Source of the DNA: Amanita rubescens
Taxonomy: Eukaryota; Basidiomycota; Agaricomycetes; Agaricales; Amanitaceae
DNA length: 64,000 nt
Direction: 5' to 3'
NCBI GenBank assembly: GCA_015039365.1
Contig: WION01000088.1
Location: 111,761-175,760 of the forward strand
Shown here: positions 54,880 to 64,000 of the stretch, piece after piece
Layout: each line of letters begins with the position of its first letter
How positions within the stretch are numbered: the first letter of the stretch is position 1
Translations under genes and position numbers: made by a program
Notes under the pieces: model-generated
Told to the model about the DNA's origin: nothing
The model's input: the letters and a program-made list of their open reading frames with translations, nothing else
Database searches by the model: none

Positions 54880-56500
54880 ATCCATGTTTCCTTTCCGCAG
54901 GAAACCGACAGACCTTCAATGTAGAGTTCAATGCGACAGTTTTGCTCTGGATCACTTTAATTTTGATCACACTTCAACAGCCGGAATCGTCCTGCGAACA
55001 AGGATGATACGGAGCACGGAATCCTTGGAGATAGTGCGACAACGGGCATTGTTGGAGTGGCGGAGGAGATCGAGTTTCATGACCCGGGATGCTGTCAGCT
55101 TGGAAGAGAGGTAGTGTGAGAACAGGTGAGCCGCCTTCATCATCGCTTCATTGACTCGAAGCTGAAGTCGATTCACAAGGCTAGGAACGCCAAGCCATTG
55201 CAGGATCCCGACTCCACCTCTATTCCAAACGCTCAGAACGATACCTGGTGTGCATGCGTGTATGTTCATCGAAAGTACAATCTATCCATTACTAACACAA
55301 ACTACTTCAGAGCCAGAGCCAGAGTCATTCCTCATAGCTTCCACACTGTTCCAGTGACCTCCAAGTGGACCGTAGCTGTTGAAATCGTTCGACAGGAGCC
55401 TGGGGAACTGGCAGAGACAGCGATTGGGGACACGTTGTTCTGTAGGGATGATGGAGGGGGTGAGGGAACAATGCTGGGTGCGAGCGCCAGGAGGACGAGA
55501 ATGAGGGATAATTGAACGATGGAAAATGTAATGCAGCGGCGGCGAAAGTAGCGTGAGGCAGGATCAGTGAAGGGGATGGCCCAGGAATTATGCGCTGGAG
55601 CGAGTTGCTCGGCCTCTAGCTGCTTACGACACGTAGTGAGTTACGAAACTGAACGCCACCATACTACTACAAATCAAACGAGTCCGCGTCCCATCTGTGC
55701 ATGGTCCCGCATCTCATGGCGCCCTAGTCCGCGCCATGCGCCGCGCCCAGCCCATCGGGAACGGTTACATCTACCAGGTATATGCACCGGAAGCCCTTTG
55801 CGGCTGTCTTAAACGGTGCACGGGAGAATCTCGCCCTGCCGTTCGCGTTCCAATTCGTATGCTTTATTTGCAATGCGCTCAGAATGAGGCTCTTTAAAGG
55901 TTTTTTTAAGCCAGTCAGGAACGGGCTCTGAGATCCTTTCATCTCCGCACGTTCTGGCAACCTGTAATTCGGCTAAAGCATTAGTGCTTAGCTGAACTGC
56001 AAGGAACGCGTTAGTGTGCTCTTACAATCACTTGTTAACGATTCATACCGTTCATCCATTTCCGAAAACGTAGAATCGGCGCCATTCCTCTTCCCCTTGT
56101 CGCAATGACCTTTTCTCAAACGTCGCCTCCTTTCTAAGAAAATTGTTCATCCCCATTGGACTTTTGACCCTCGAGTAAACTCGTCGAAATTGGCCGTGAC
56201 CTTGGATTGAGCTGACAATTCTGTAAGATATAACGCATATAGCGAGTGACAGGAATTCTGAGGCATGAACTTTACGCACCATTTCGTTGTGTCCGGGATA
56301 CAACCAATACGCCTCATTACGGGGAGAGTACCACTCGAGGATCGTGTGATGGCGCTTGTCCTCTTCCTTTTTACACTGGAATATGTCAAGCCACTGGTAT
56401 AGCACGCCGCCAACGTAAGAATAACAAGCAAGCGAGAAAACGTGGACGTACTTTATAGCCCTAATATTTGAAAACTTAATCGGCTGCTCTGACCCGATAC
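54880..56500 (-). pseudogene. Degenerate hydrophobic-protein locus (copy 2)
   Basis: Homologous in patches to 16760-18240. On the minus strand 56490-56380 reads IKFSNIRAIKYVHVFSLACY, and 55540-55475 gives a hydrophobic ITFSIVQLSLILVLLALAPS. In between, stops and shifts interrupt every frame. The first piece resembles the N-terminal helix region of multi-pass DUF6533-type fungal membrane proteins, but this rests on a short match. It sits between the CpG-poor NLR block and the first full FAD monooxygenase. Confidence 0.4.
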
Positions 56501-56794
56501 CCAACCTGGGCGGAAAAGCATCAGAGTGGCATGTATAATTGGATGGCAGATGAAAAGGAACGCGTCAGATTGAGAGCAGGCGAGCGGGCTACGGGAGAGA
56601 AAAACGGGTAGGAGAGCGACGTGAACCGTGGTTGGCCCAGTGTGAAAAAAAGTTCCGAGATAAGATAGGCCAGCTGCCAATGTAATAGGCCAATCAAGGG
56701 TGAGGCCTATGGCATCGGAGAACCCTTACATGGCTATGATATTCCTCACAGGGACTGACACAGCCTCTTCATGGGGGTTTTCAAGTGAACTAGG

Positions 56795-56806
56795 CCCTTT
56801 AAAAAG
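56795..56806 (+). promoter_or_regulatory. TATA-like box of FAD monooxygenase 1
   Basis: CCCTTTAAAAAG lies 27-38 bp before the ATG at 56833. The dead paralogue has CCCCTTTTAAAG at the equivalent place (60502-60513), about 38 bp before its ATG, so the element was inherited by duplication. Confidence 0.45.
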
Positions 56807-56832
56807 CGTCGTACTCTCATGATCATCTCACC

Positions 56833-58229
56833 ATGTTACCGCAACAAACCACCGTTCTCATCGTCGGCGCTGGCCCAAGTGGACTAGCAGCCGCTGCATC
56901 GCTCTCCGTCCAAGGATACCAAGATTTCGTCATTGTTGACGCTGTCGAGAGGAGCGCAAGGCCTGTATCCTCTCGCGCGATAGTCGTGCATCCTGCAACT
57001 CTCGAGGTGAACCAAGGTCTATTCAATTTAAGTCCAATCGTAACCTCATTCCAACCGTATGGCAGGCCCTCGATGCTCTTAATATCACGGATGAACTCAC
57101 CGCACACGGTATCAAAACGACCCAAATGAATATTTACACTTCCTCTGGGCTTCTATCCTGCGCGGACTTAAGCTCCCTGCATGGCTACACACGTTACCCC
57201 TACATCGCGATAGTGTCCCAATACACCACGGAACGTGTTCTGGAGAAGACAATAGAAGAGAAAGGAATCAAAGTAAACAGGCCACATAGACTTGTTGGGT
57301 TGTCCGACGAAGACGGAATGATCGTTGCAACGTTAACGTTTGATAATGGAGAACAGGTCAAGGCGAAATACGTCAAAGCAGCCGACGGTGCGCGTTCCAC
57401 CGTTCGCCAGCTCGTCAACGTCAGCTTTGCCGACCCTGACGGCGAGACTATCGCAGATAAGGACGCGACGCAACTAGTTTTTGCCGATGTAACCTTTGCC
57501 TCCCCTCCAGCGCAGATGGTGCAAGACAAAATCGCCAGATATGTCTCCAATTTCGGTTTCTTCCTCTCTATTCCTGTCCCCAAATCACCCTATCTAGAGT
57601 CGCACGAGTCAACCTCAGATGGGATTTACAGAATCGGGTTTAACGTACCCAAGGAAGACGGACCACCGCCTTCGTCGCCCGGTGTGGATTTTTTCCAGGG
57701 GCATTTGGATAAGATTCTACCCGCGTTTATGTACCCATTCAAAAGAGAAGCGGGCAGTTTAAAGATTGATAAGGTATTATGGTCGACGCGGTTCCGAGTC
57801 CATGCAGCAATCGCAAACGAGTTCCTTGTCCGACTCCACGCGAAGAGCCGCAGCCAAATCCCGAACCCTCGTGCTGTATTCTTCATCGGTGATGCAGCTC
57901 ACATTTATGCTCCCGTTGGCGGGCAAGGGATGAATCTCGGTCTACGAGACGCAATTAGCCTCGCTCCCGTGCTCATAAAGCACATGGAGTTGTTCCCGGG
58001 GGATCCTTCCGCCGCTGATAAACTGCTAGAGGAGTACGCGTCGACGCGATATGCAAGTGCCCTTTGCACGATCCACTTGACGAAGAGGTCGATGGGTATT
58101 ATTGCGAGATTGGGCGCAATGACAGGCGGTTGGGCGAGTTACTTCATGTGGGTGGTGAGACTGGTATTCATGCTGCCATTTGTGACAAGGAAGATGGCAT
58201 GGGAGGCTAGTGGGCTCGGCCGGCCCTGA
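56833..58229 (+). CDS. FAD-dependent aromatic-type monooxygenase 1 (PheA/TfdB class)
   Basis: Exon 1 is 56833-57006, the intron 57007-57065, and exon 2 57066-58229, giving 445 residues in frame. Motifs of class A flavoprotein monooxygenases occur in order. There is the Rossmann GAGPSG (residues 12-17), then SRAIVVHPATLE near residue 50, and AADGARSTVR (the DG motif) near residue 150. FIGDAAHIYAPVGGQGMNLG (GD motif, FAD ribityl binding) lies near residue 325. The C-terminus has a Trp-rich hydrophobic helix (GGWASYFMWVVRLVFMLPFV) that may associate with membrane. It lacks the C-terminal thioredoxin-like domain of longer PheA/TfdB members. Substrate unknown; probable hydroxylation of an aromatic or polyketide-like compound using NAD(P)H and O2. 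Apparently intact. Confidence 0.88.
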
Positions 58230-58398
58230 TGATACATCAGCTAGGGAACTACGGTTCCGAAATTCTCGGATATATCTGTTGACCATTATTATAAATAACT
58301 CCCTGTACGATACACGTATCACTTCATTGAATTCCTGAGGAACTGGTGTGGGTGCATGATTTGTTTTGTCATAGCATGAGCGATGCGCGTCATGGTCT

Positions 58399-59000
58399 TC
58401 ATTGGGCCCTTAGAGAGCTCGTAAAAGAAATTTGCATGCTCTCGTGATCCTGGAGTGGGTGAATGACTTTCCTCTCACGTCGGATTTTGAACCATTGCCG
58501 TCCTATGTATGTGGGCAGCGTACGATAGTTCCGTGGCCTTGTGGAGATGTCGCTCGATGAAGTGTTGTTCGAAGATAGCCAGGATTTCTCGGTGGTCTGC
58601 AAGTGAGCTCGCTATGCGATCTACTTTGTCGTTCCCGTTAATGCCAACGCGGGCTGGGTAATAAGGTGTAGAGTGATTTGGCGCGTAGAAAAGGGGTCCA
58701 GGAGGGCAAGGTTGCACCTCAACGAGAACATCTAGCTAGAATGAGCGCCCAGGTCGAGGAGACTGAGCAAGACCGTTTTTTTGTCGGTCGCTAGGTAGGC
58801 ATCCCCACTGCATCTTTGGGGTCATGATCCATCGAAGAGCGAGTTCCAATGCCGCTATTTCTGCGTCATACGAAGAGCCGGAGAGCAGCCACTCCAAGGC
58901 GTCAGAGACCCAGGTATGGTTTCGTAGGACAGAAAGTGCAGCGGCGCCTCAGCGTACAGGGCTGGGGGACCACCACGATGGAGGAGAGCCACGTACGGTA
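58399..59000 (-). mobile_element. Decayed RNase H-like fragment of a non-LTR retrotransposon
   Basis: The minus strand reads SSYDAEIAALELALRW (about 58890-58840), as in the first part of an RNase H domain. It then reads VGINGNDKVDRIASSLADHR (about 58650-58590), matching the HxGIxGNExVDxxA block near the end of the RNase H domain of Tad/I-type LINEs. Stops and shifts lie between. No reverse-transcriptase core was found nearby. Confidence 0.45.
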
Positions 59001-59009
59001 TTCCCGTAG

Positions 59010-60500
59010 CCGTGGCTTGTGGCAAGTCGTCCGAGTTTTTCTGGGAGTCTAAATGGTGATAGATTCGATCACGGTAGAGGTGGTAAACGTCGAACTGCTC
59101 ATGGGTGTCTTCAGCGCCGGATCGGGGGCGTGTTAAGGGCTTATCGCTTGGAAGGTGCCGATGTCGCCTTTTTGGGCGCGCATTGCGGAGACAGGATTCA
59201 GGTCCAAACCCCGCAACGGAGAAACTGTCTTGAAATACTCGCCAACCGCAAGAAGCCTGGGTAGATGAATTTGCAATAGCGCTGCGTGCATACTACCCTA
59301 TTCTCTTCAAATGCTGGGCCGCGGAAGCCTATGATTACGAAATTGGTGATTTCAACGTCACACGAGTCTTCCCAATTCGTCTTTATGGCACGCCCACCCG
59401 AAAATTCGGCGCATGCTGAAACGCGGGTCGTGTGAGTAGTCCTTGACCCAACAGGTGGCCATCGTGGAAAGAGAAGACGTGGCAGACTGGACAATAATCG
59501 GGGGAAAATAATAGCGGAGTCGGGCACTTCGAAGGCAAGGGGGCAGCCGACAAGGGAAGAGAATGAAAGGCATGATCACCTCAAGTAAACTTTTTGTTGT
59601 CTCGGTATAACTCGATGACATTTTTGAGCGCATACACCCCCATGTGGTGTCACCAGAATAAGCGATGAGGACATCACAATGCCGTATGGGGACGACATTC
59701 TTGAAGCTCGAGTGACAAATGACGGCTTTTCGGCACAGGGAGCAGGGCAGATAACGGTGATCAATGCCCTAGGACTGAGAGGGGTAAAGCACCAGATTCA
59801 AGGTGGACTGACCGTGAAACTAAAGGCGATTAGCATCTGGATTCTAGTCCCCATCGTTACGCTGGTCTGTTGAACAAGAGAGGCATGACTAACAATGACG
59901 CATTTTGACTAACGATAGTTACGCGTCAATGTCGTCGGTGTCTTGAAAAAGAGGATGTTTGATATGATCCAAAAGTGACAAGAACCGAAAAACAGGGGGA
60001 AAGAAAATCACGGAAGGTCGTCGGCTATAGGATTCCAATCAGATAACTTATGGGGAAAGAAGACGAAAGGTGGCAATCGGAATTTCAAAAATTCAGAAAT
60101 GGTCTGCGTTCCCAGTTTGGGATTGATCGTTACCAACAAGAACAACTTCTACAACTTGCATTGGGCATGAGTTAATTTTACTGAGGGTAAGCAATGACCG
60201 GTGATGCTGCCAGCAGTGACTGCGTGGAGGCTCATCAGCGGCCTTATCTTGATTGTGCAACCTCCAGCATCCATCTATCACATGAAGGCCGTGTGTTCAT
60301 GCAAAGGAATCAAGTTAAACAAAGACTAGGAACTCTGTGAGATTGAAGTGCTTGTATTGGGTTGAGAATTCGAACATCGTACCCTTACCAGTACCCATGT
60401 CAATCTCCAGTCTATCAGGGAACCGCATGCTACGGGCCATCAAACTAGTCAAGCTAGATGATACTTACTCATCTGAGCTGTGAGGATTGGACTCGGAGTC
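59010..60500. other. No intact gene; probable repeat remains
   Basis: Short frames on both strands without recognisable domains. The left part may continue the decayed retrotransposon. The last ~50 bp hold the promoter remnant of the monooxygenase pseudogene. Confidence 0.35.
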
Positions 60501-60550
60501 GCCCCTTTTAAAGTACGTCCCGTTCTCTGTTCTTCTCATCCGAATCGCCA

Positions 60551-61861
60551 ATGTTACCGCAGCAAACGGGTATTCTCATAGTCGGTGCTGGTCCAGTTGG
60601 ACTAGCACTTGCCCTATCACTCTCATTCCAAGGATACAAAGACTTCGTCATCGTTGATGCTGTCGAAAGAACCGCGAGGCCAGTATCCTCTCGCGCGATA
60701 GTCATGCATAGTTCAACTCTCGAGGTGAGCGGGGCCATCGTGTATTTCAACGTCCAATAACAACGTACAGGTCCTCGAACCTCTTCAAGTTGCCTCCAAG
60801 CTCAATGAACTCGGGGTTAAAGCGAAGAATGTTAAACTTTACACCGACGCTGGGATGCTCTTCGACGCAGACTTTAAATATCTGAAGGGAGATACAAGGT
60901 TCCTGTTCATGTTGCTCGTGTCCCAATATACAACGGAGCGGATTCTGTAGAAAGAAGCCGTAGAACGAGGTATCAAAGTGGAAAGACCATATCGACTTGT
61001 TGGGCTATCGGATAGTGAAGATGAATCGATCGTCGCGACGTTCGATAATGGACAAAGGGAGATGATGCGTTTATTGATGACAAGGTGACCCAGATGGCCT
61101 TGGCCGAAGTAACCTTGTCCCCCCAATCCAACGGACATCTTGCCACGCGATCAGGTCTTTAGGTATACCTCCAAGTCCAACTCCTGCCTCGCCATTCCTA
61201 TCCCCAGATCACGCTATCCTGAGGCGTACGATTCATCATCAGATAGCATATACAGGATCGAATTTAACATACCCAAGGAAGATGGGCCACCACCTTCGTC
61301 TCCCGACGCTGCTTACTTCCAGAAGTATTTGGATAAAATTCGACCCAAGTTTTTGTACCCAGGAAAGAGAGGAGCGGGAAGCATAAAGATTAATAGGGTG
61401 TTTTGGTCGAGGAGGTTCCTACGCATTCTGCCATCGCGGAAAAGTACCTCGTCCGGCTCCACACGCAGAACGGGAGCCAAAGCCACTCCTCGAATCCCCG
61501 CGTCGCATTCCTCATCGGCAATCCAGCTCACATCCACTCTCCCATTGGAGGGCAAGGGATGAATCTCGGCCTACGAGAAGCGATTGGCCTCGCTCCTGTG
61601 CTCTTAAAGCACATGAAGTTGTTCCCGCATGATCCTTCTTCAGCCGATAAACTTTTAGAAGATTACGCGTCATTGAGGCGTGAGGTTGCGCTCAAGACGA
61701 TCCAGGTGACGAAGCGATCTGCGAGCATTCAGACGATGTTGGGTACGTTGGCGCACGGTTGGAGTAGGTACGTTATTCTGTGGGCGGTGAGACTGTTCTT
61801 CATGCTGTCGTTTGTGGCGGGGAAATTAGCTTGGGAGCTTAGTGCGCTTGGGCGGGCTTGA
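60551..61861 (+). pseudogene. FAD monooxygenase 2, inactivated
   Basis: The first exon (60551-60726) is normal (MLPQQTGILIVGAGPVGLAL), with a short intron after it. Defects follow. A TAG at about 60948 replaces the Glu of VLEK, and the segment holding the DG motif (AADGARS in the paralogues) is deleted around 61050-61060. A shift occurs near 61140 and another near 61420. The GD motif reads LIGNPAHIHSP, with the FAD-binding Asp changed to Asn. The C-terminal half (61403-61861) is otherwise clean and ends WELSALGRA. It is closest to the fragment at 18420-18650 in the C-terminal helix (LAHGWSRYVILWAVRL), so that fragment probably derives from this lineage. Confidence 0.9.
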
Positions 61862-61869
61862 CCCTGGTT

Positions 61870-62489
61870 GGTTAAGTCTTGAACGTTCCATGATTTTTCC
61901 GATCCTAGATTAGCAGTTGTACTAGGCCCACCCAATAGAGGTCATTCTGAAAAATAAAAAACTGTTAGTTTCACTGAAAAAGATATCGGTGTAGGCAGCA
62001 CACCTGCCGCTTTCTAAAACACGAAGCCCCCTGTGGACCCTCGATTTTGGGCTGCCGAAACGCTGAGGCATTTGCGGTTACGACATTGACAACTTCGTCA
62101 ACAGTCTTCCCAAATTTCTTGATGCCGTTTGCCTGAACCTATGTATGCTAGAAAAGTGGGTCCGCGTACAATAGCTGGACGACAACGCGTGAAGAGTCCT
62201 TGGCCTTCAAGTGGAGTACCATGGAAGAGTGAGAGGAGGGGAGAATAGCCTGGGAAATGATAGTCGGAATCGATGCAGCTTCTCGATGCGATGAGGTACA
62301 TTAACAGAGGGGGAGTATCAGATAGCGTGGAGCGAGAGACTACGGTGTTGGTAGGCAAGACCATAGCACGGTATAACTTCAACATGCTGACGTCATAACA
62401 ATTTGTCAAAGACGCTTCTCTTCATCCGTCCAACTGTTTATGATGGGACTTGCTCCGTTCCGAAAAGGGACTCTTCTCTTGCAGCCGCC
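61870..62489. other. No gene recognised
   Basis: Intergenic between monooxygenases 2 and 3. No TATA-like TTTAAA box was found at the distance seen for copies 1 and 2, so copy 3 may use a different promoter. Confidence 0.4.
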
Positions 62490-63885
62490 ATGTTACCGCA
62501 GCAAACAACTGTCCTCGTTGTCGGTGCGGGTCCAACTGGATTAGCAGCTGCCACATCACTTGCTTTTCAAGGATGCAAAGACCTAGTCATCGTTGACGCT
62601 GTCGAGAGGAACATGAGGCCACTATCATCTCGCGCGTTAGCAGTACACGCTGCAACTCTTGAGGTATGTACCGTCCCCCAAGTCCAAAGCCAGACTCCAG
62701 ACCGTAAATGTACAGGCTCTCGATACTATTCAAGTCACAGATGACCTCATCGAACACGGGATAAAAGCCAAATGCGCAAATGTCTATACGTCTTCCGGAC
62801 CTCTCTCTCGCGTAGACTTTACCTCTTTGAAGGGGCGTACACGCTACCCCTTCGTTATGCTCGTGTCTCAGTATACCACTGAACGAGTACTGGAGAAGAA
62901 AGCCGAAGAACAAGGAATCAAAGTGGAAAGGTCGTATCGACTTGTCGGGTTATCTGACGATGAAGACAAGGACGGGCTGATCGTCGCGACGTTCGATAAT
63001 GGAGAAAAGATCAAGGCTAAATACATCATAGCTGCTGACGGTGCGCGATCTGCCGTTCGCCAACTCGTCAACGTCGGTTTTGCCGACCCAGATGGCGCGT
63101 CCATTGATGACAAGGATGTGCAACAGATGGTCATGGCAGACGTGACGTTCACCTCTACTCCCCCGTGCTTGGCTCGTGACGAGTTCTTTGGATATCCCGC
63201 CTATCCTAGCTTCTACATCTCCATTCCTTTACCACGATCGCGCTATCCTGAGTCATACGAGTCGACAGAGGATAACCTATTCAGAATCGGGTTCAACGTT
63301 CCTAAAGAGGAAGGGCAACCACCCCCGTTCCCCGATGTGGAGTATTTCCAGCAGTATTTGGACCGAATCAGACCCAGTTTTTTGTACCCCAACAAGGGAG
63401 AAGAGGGCGGTATAAAGATTGACAAAATGTTATGGTCAACGAGATTCCGAACGCATGCAGCTATCGCGGACAAATTCCTTGTTCAGCTTCACGCGCAGAA
63501 CAAGAACCAGGACAACCCGAATCCTCGCGTCGTATTCCTCATCGGCGATGCAGCCCACATCCACTCTCCCATCGGTGGACAAGGCATGAACCTTGGTCTT
63601 CGAGATGCGATTGGCCTCGCTCCCGTGCTCGTAAAGCACATGGAGCTGTTCCCACAAGATCCATCTGCCGCTGACAAACTGCTTGAAGAGTATGCATCGA
63701 CGAGGTATGACCGTGCGGTTGGCACGATCCGGCTGACGAAGCGGTCAACGAACGTTATTACGTCGTTGGGCGCAATGTCAAGTGGTTGGGCGTGGCCTCT
63801 TGTATGGATAATCAGCTTGGTTTTCAAGGTGCCGTTTGTGACGGGGACGATGATGTGGGAGATGAGTGGGCTCGGGCGGGTTTAA
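62490..63885 (+). CDS. FAD-dependent aromatic-type monooxygenase 3 (PheA/TfdB class)
   Basis: Exon 1 is 62490-62663, the intron 62664-62715 (GTATGT...TACAG), and exon 2 62716-63885; about 447 residues. GAGPTG near the N-terminus, AADGARSAVR (DG motif) and LIGDAAHIHSPIGGQGMNLG (GD motif) are all present. The C-terminal hydrophobic helix (SSGWAWPLVWIISLVFKVPF) ends in MSGLGRV. The intron sits in the same codon position as in copy 1, just after the ATLE motif. Around 75% of residues match copy 1 by eye. Looks functional. The tandem same-strand arrangement with copies 1 and 2 indicates local duplication. Confidence 0.9.
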
Positions 63886-64000
63886 TATTTCTGAATCGGT
63901 TGACCAATCTCGGGTATGCTTGTTGCTATGCTAAGTTACTGTATGGTAGTCCGTATATATCATGTGTTCGTCTCAAATGGTCATGACTACAAAATATCTG

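Overview
This is nuclear DNA from a filamentous fungus, almost certainly a mushroom-forming basidiomycete (Agaricomycetes). The evidence is many 45-70 nt introns, Plavaka and KDZ DNA transposons, a Crinkler-type gene, a fungal NB-ARC/TPR protein, and dispersed families of P450s and FAD monooxygenases. The window is accessory in character: transposons, tandem paralogues, gene fragments and visibly decaying copies are interleaved.

Layout. 1-1.33 kb: 3' part of an unrecognised minus-strand gene. 1.33-7.5 kb: CpG-poor Plavaka-type transposon with its transposase and an 89-bp minisatellite. 7.7-15.7 kb: KDZ (CxC1-type) transposase followed by two genes of the sort carried with such elements, one HMG-box-like. 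16-19.6 kb: gene fragments and a 786-bp inverted-repeat element. 19.76-21.83 kb: dead cystathionine gamma-synthase-like gene that has also lost its PLP lysine. 21.9-25.4 kb: an unknown gene and a Crinkler-type gene (ubiquitin-like header, P-loop, REase-like C-terminus), both minus strand.

26.4-47.7 kb holds the most unusual content: four intact paralogues (A 26419-27772, B 28479-30038 and C 35453-36645 on minus; D 46692-47670 on plus) of a small secreted or membrane-anchored protein built from micro-exons. Each has a signal-peptide exon, a dibasic exon, usually one transmembrane segment, a run of 15-150 nt exons, and a conserved acidic C-terminal exon. All 43 introns I could place are phase 2, so every internal exon is a multiple of three. 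Promoter blocks are shared, and gene D carries a 110-bp exon-intron unit duplicated with only two differences. This resembles the architecture of schistosome micro-exon genes; I know of no such fungal family.

Interleaved and to the right are an intact MFS transporter (32.4-34.7 kb) with a fragment copy, two decaying P450s (38.2-44.5 kb), an intact CmcJ/AsaB-like oxidoreductase gene (44.6-45.5 kb), an apparently intact P450 (48.4-50.7 kb), an intron-containing tRNA-Leu(AAG), a CpG-poor NB-ARC/TPR gene with indels in its last repeats (51.7-54.6 kb), and three FAD monooxygenases (56.8-63.9 kb), the middle one dead. The oxidative enzymes plus transporter look like tailoring genes of a secondary-metabolite locus, but no backbone synthase is in the window.

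All exon boundaries were read by eye from splice signals and frame continuity; none is supported by transcript data here.
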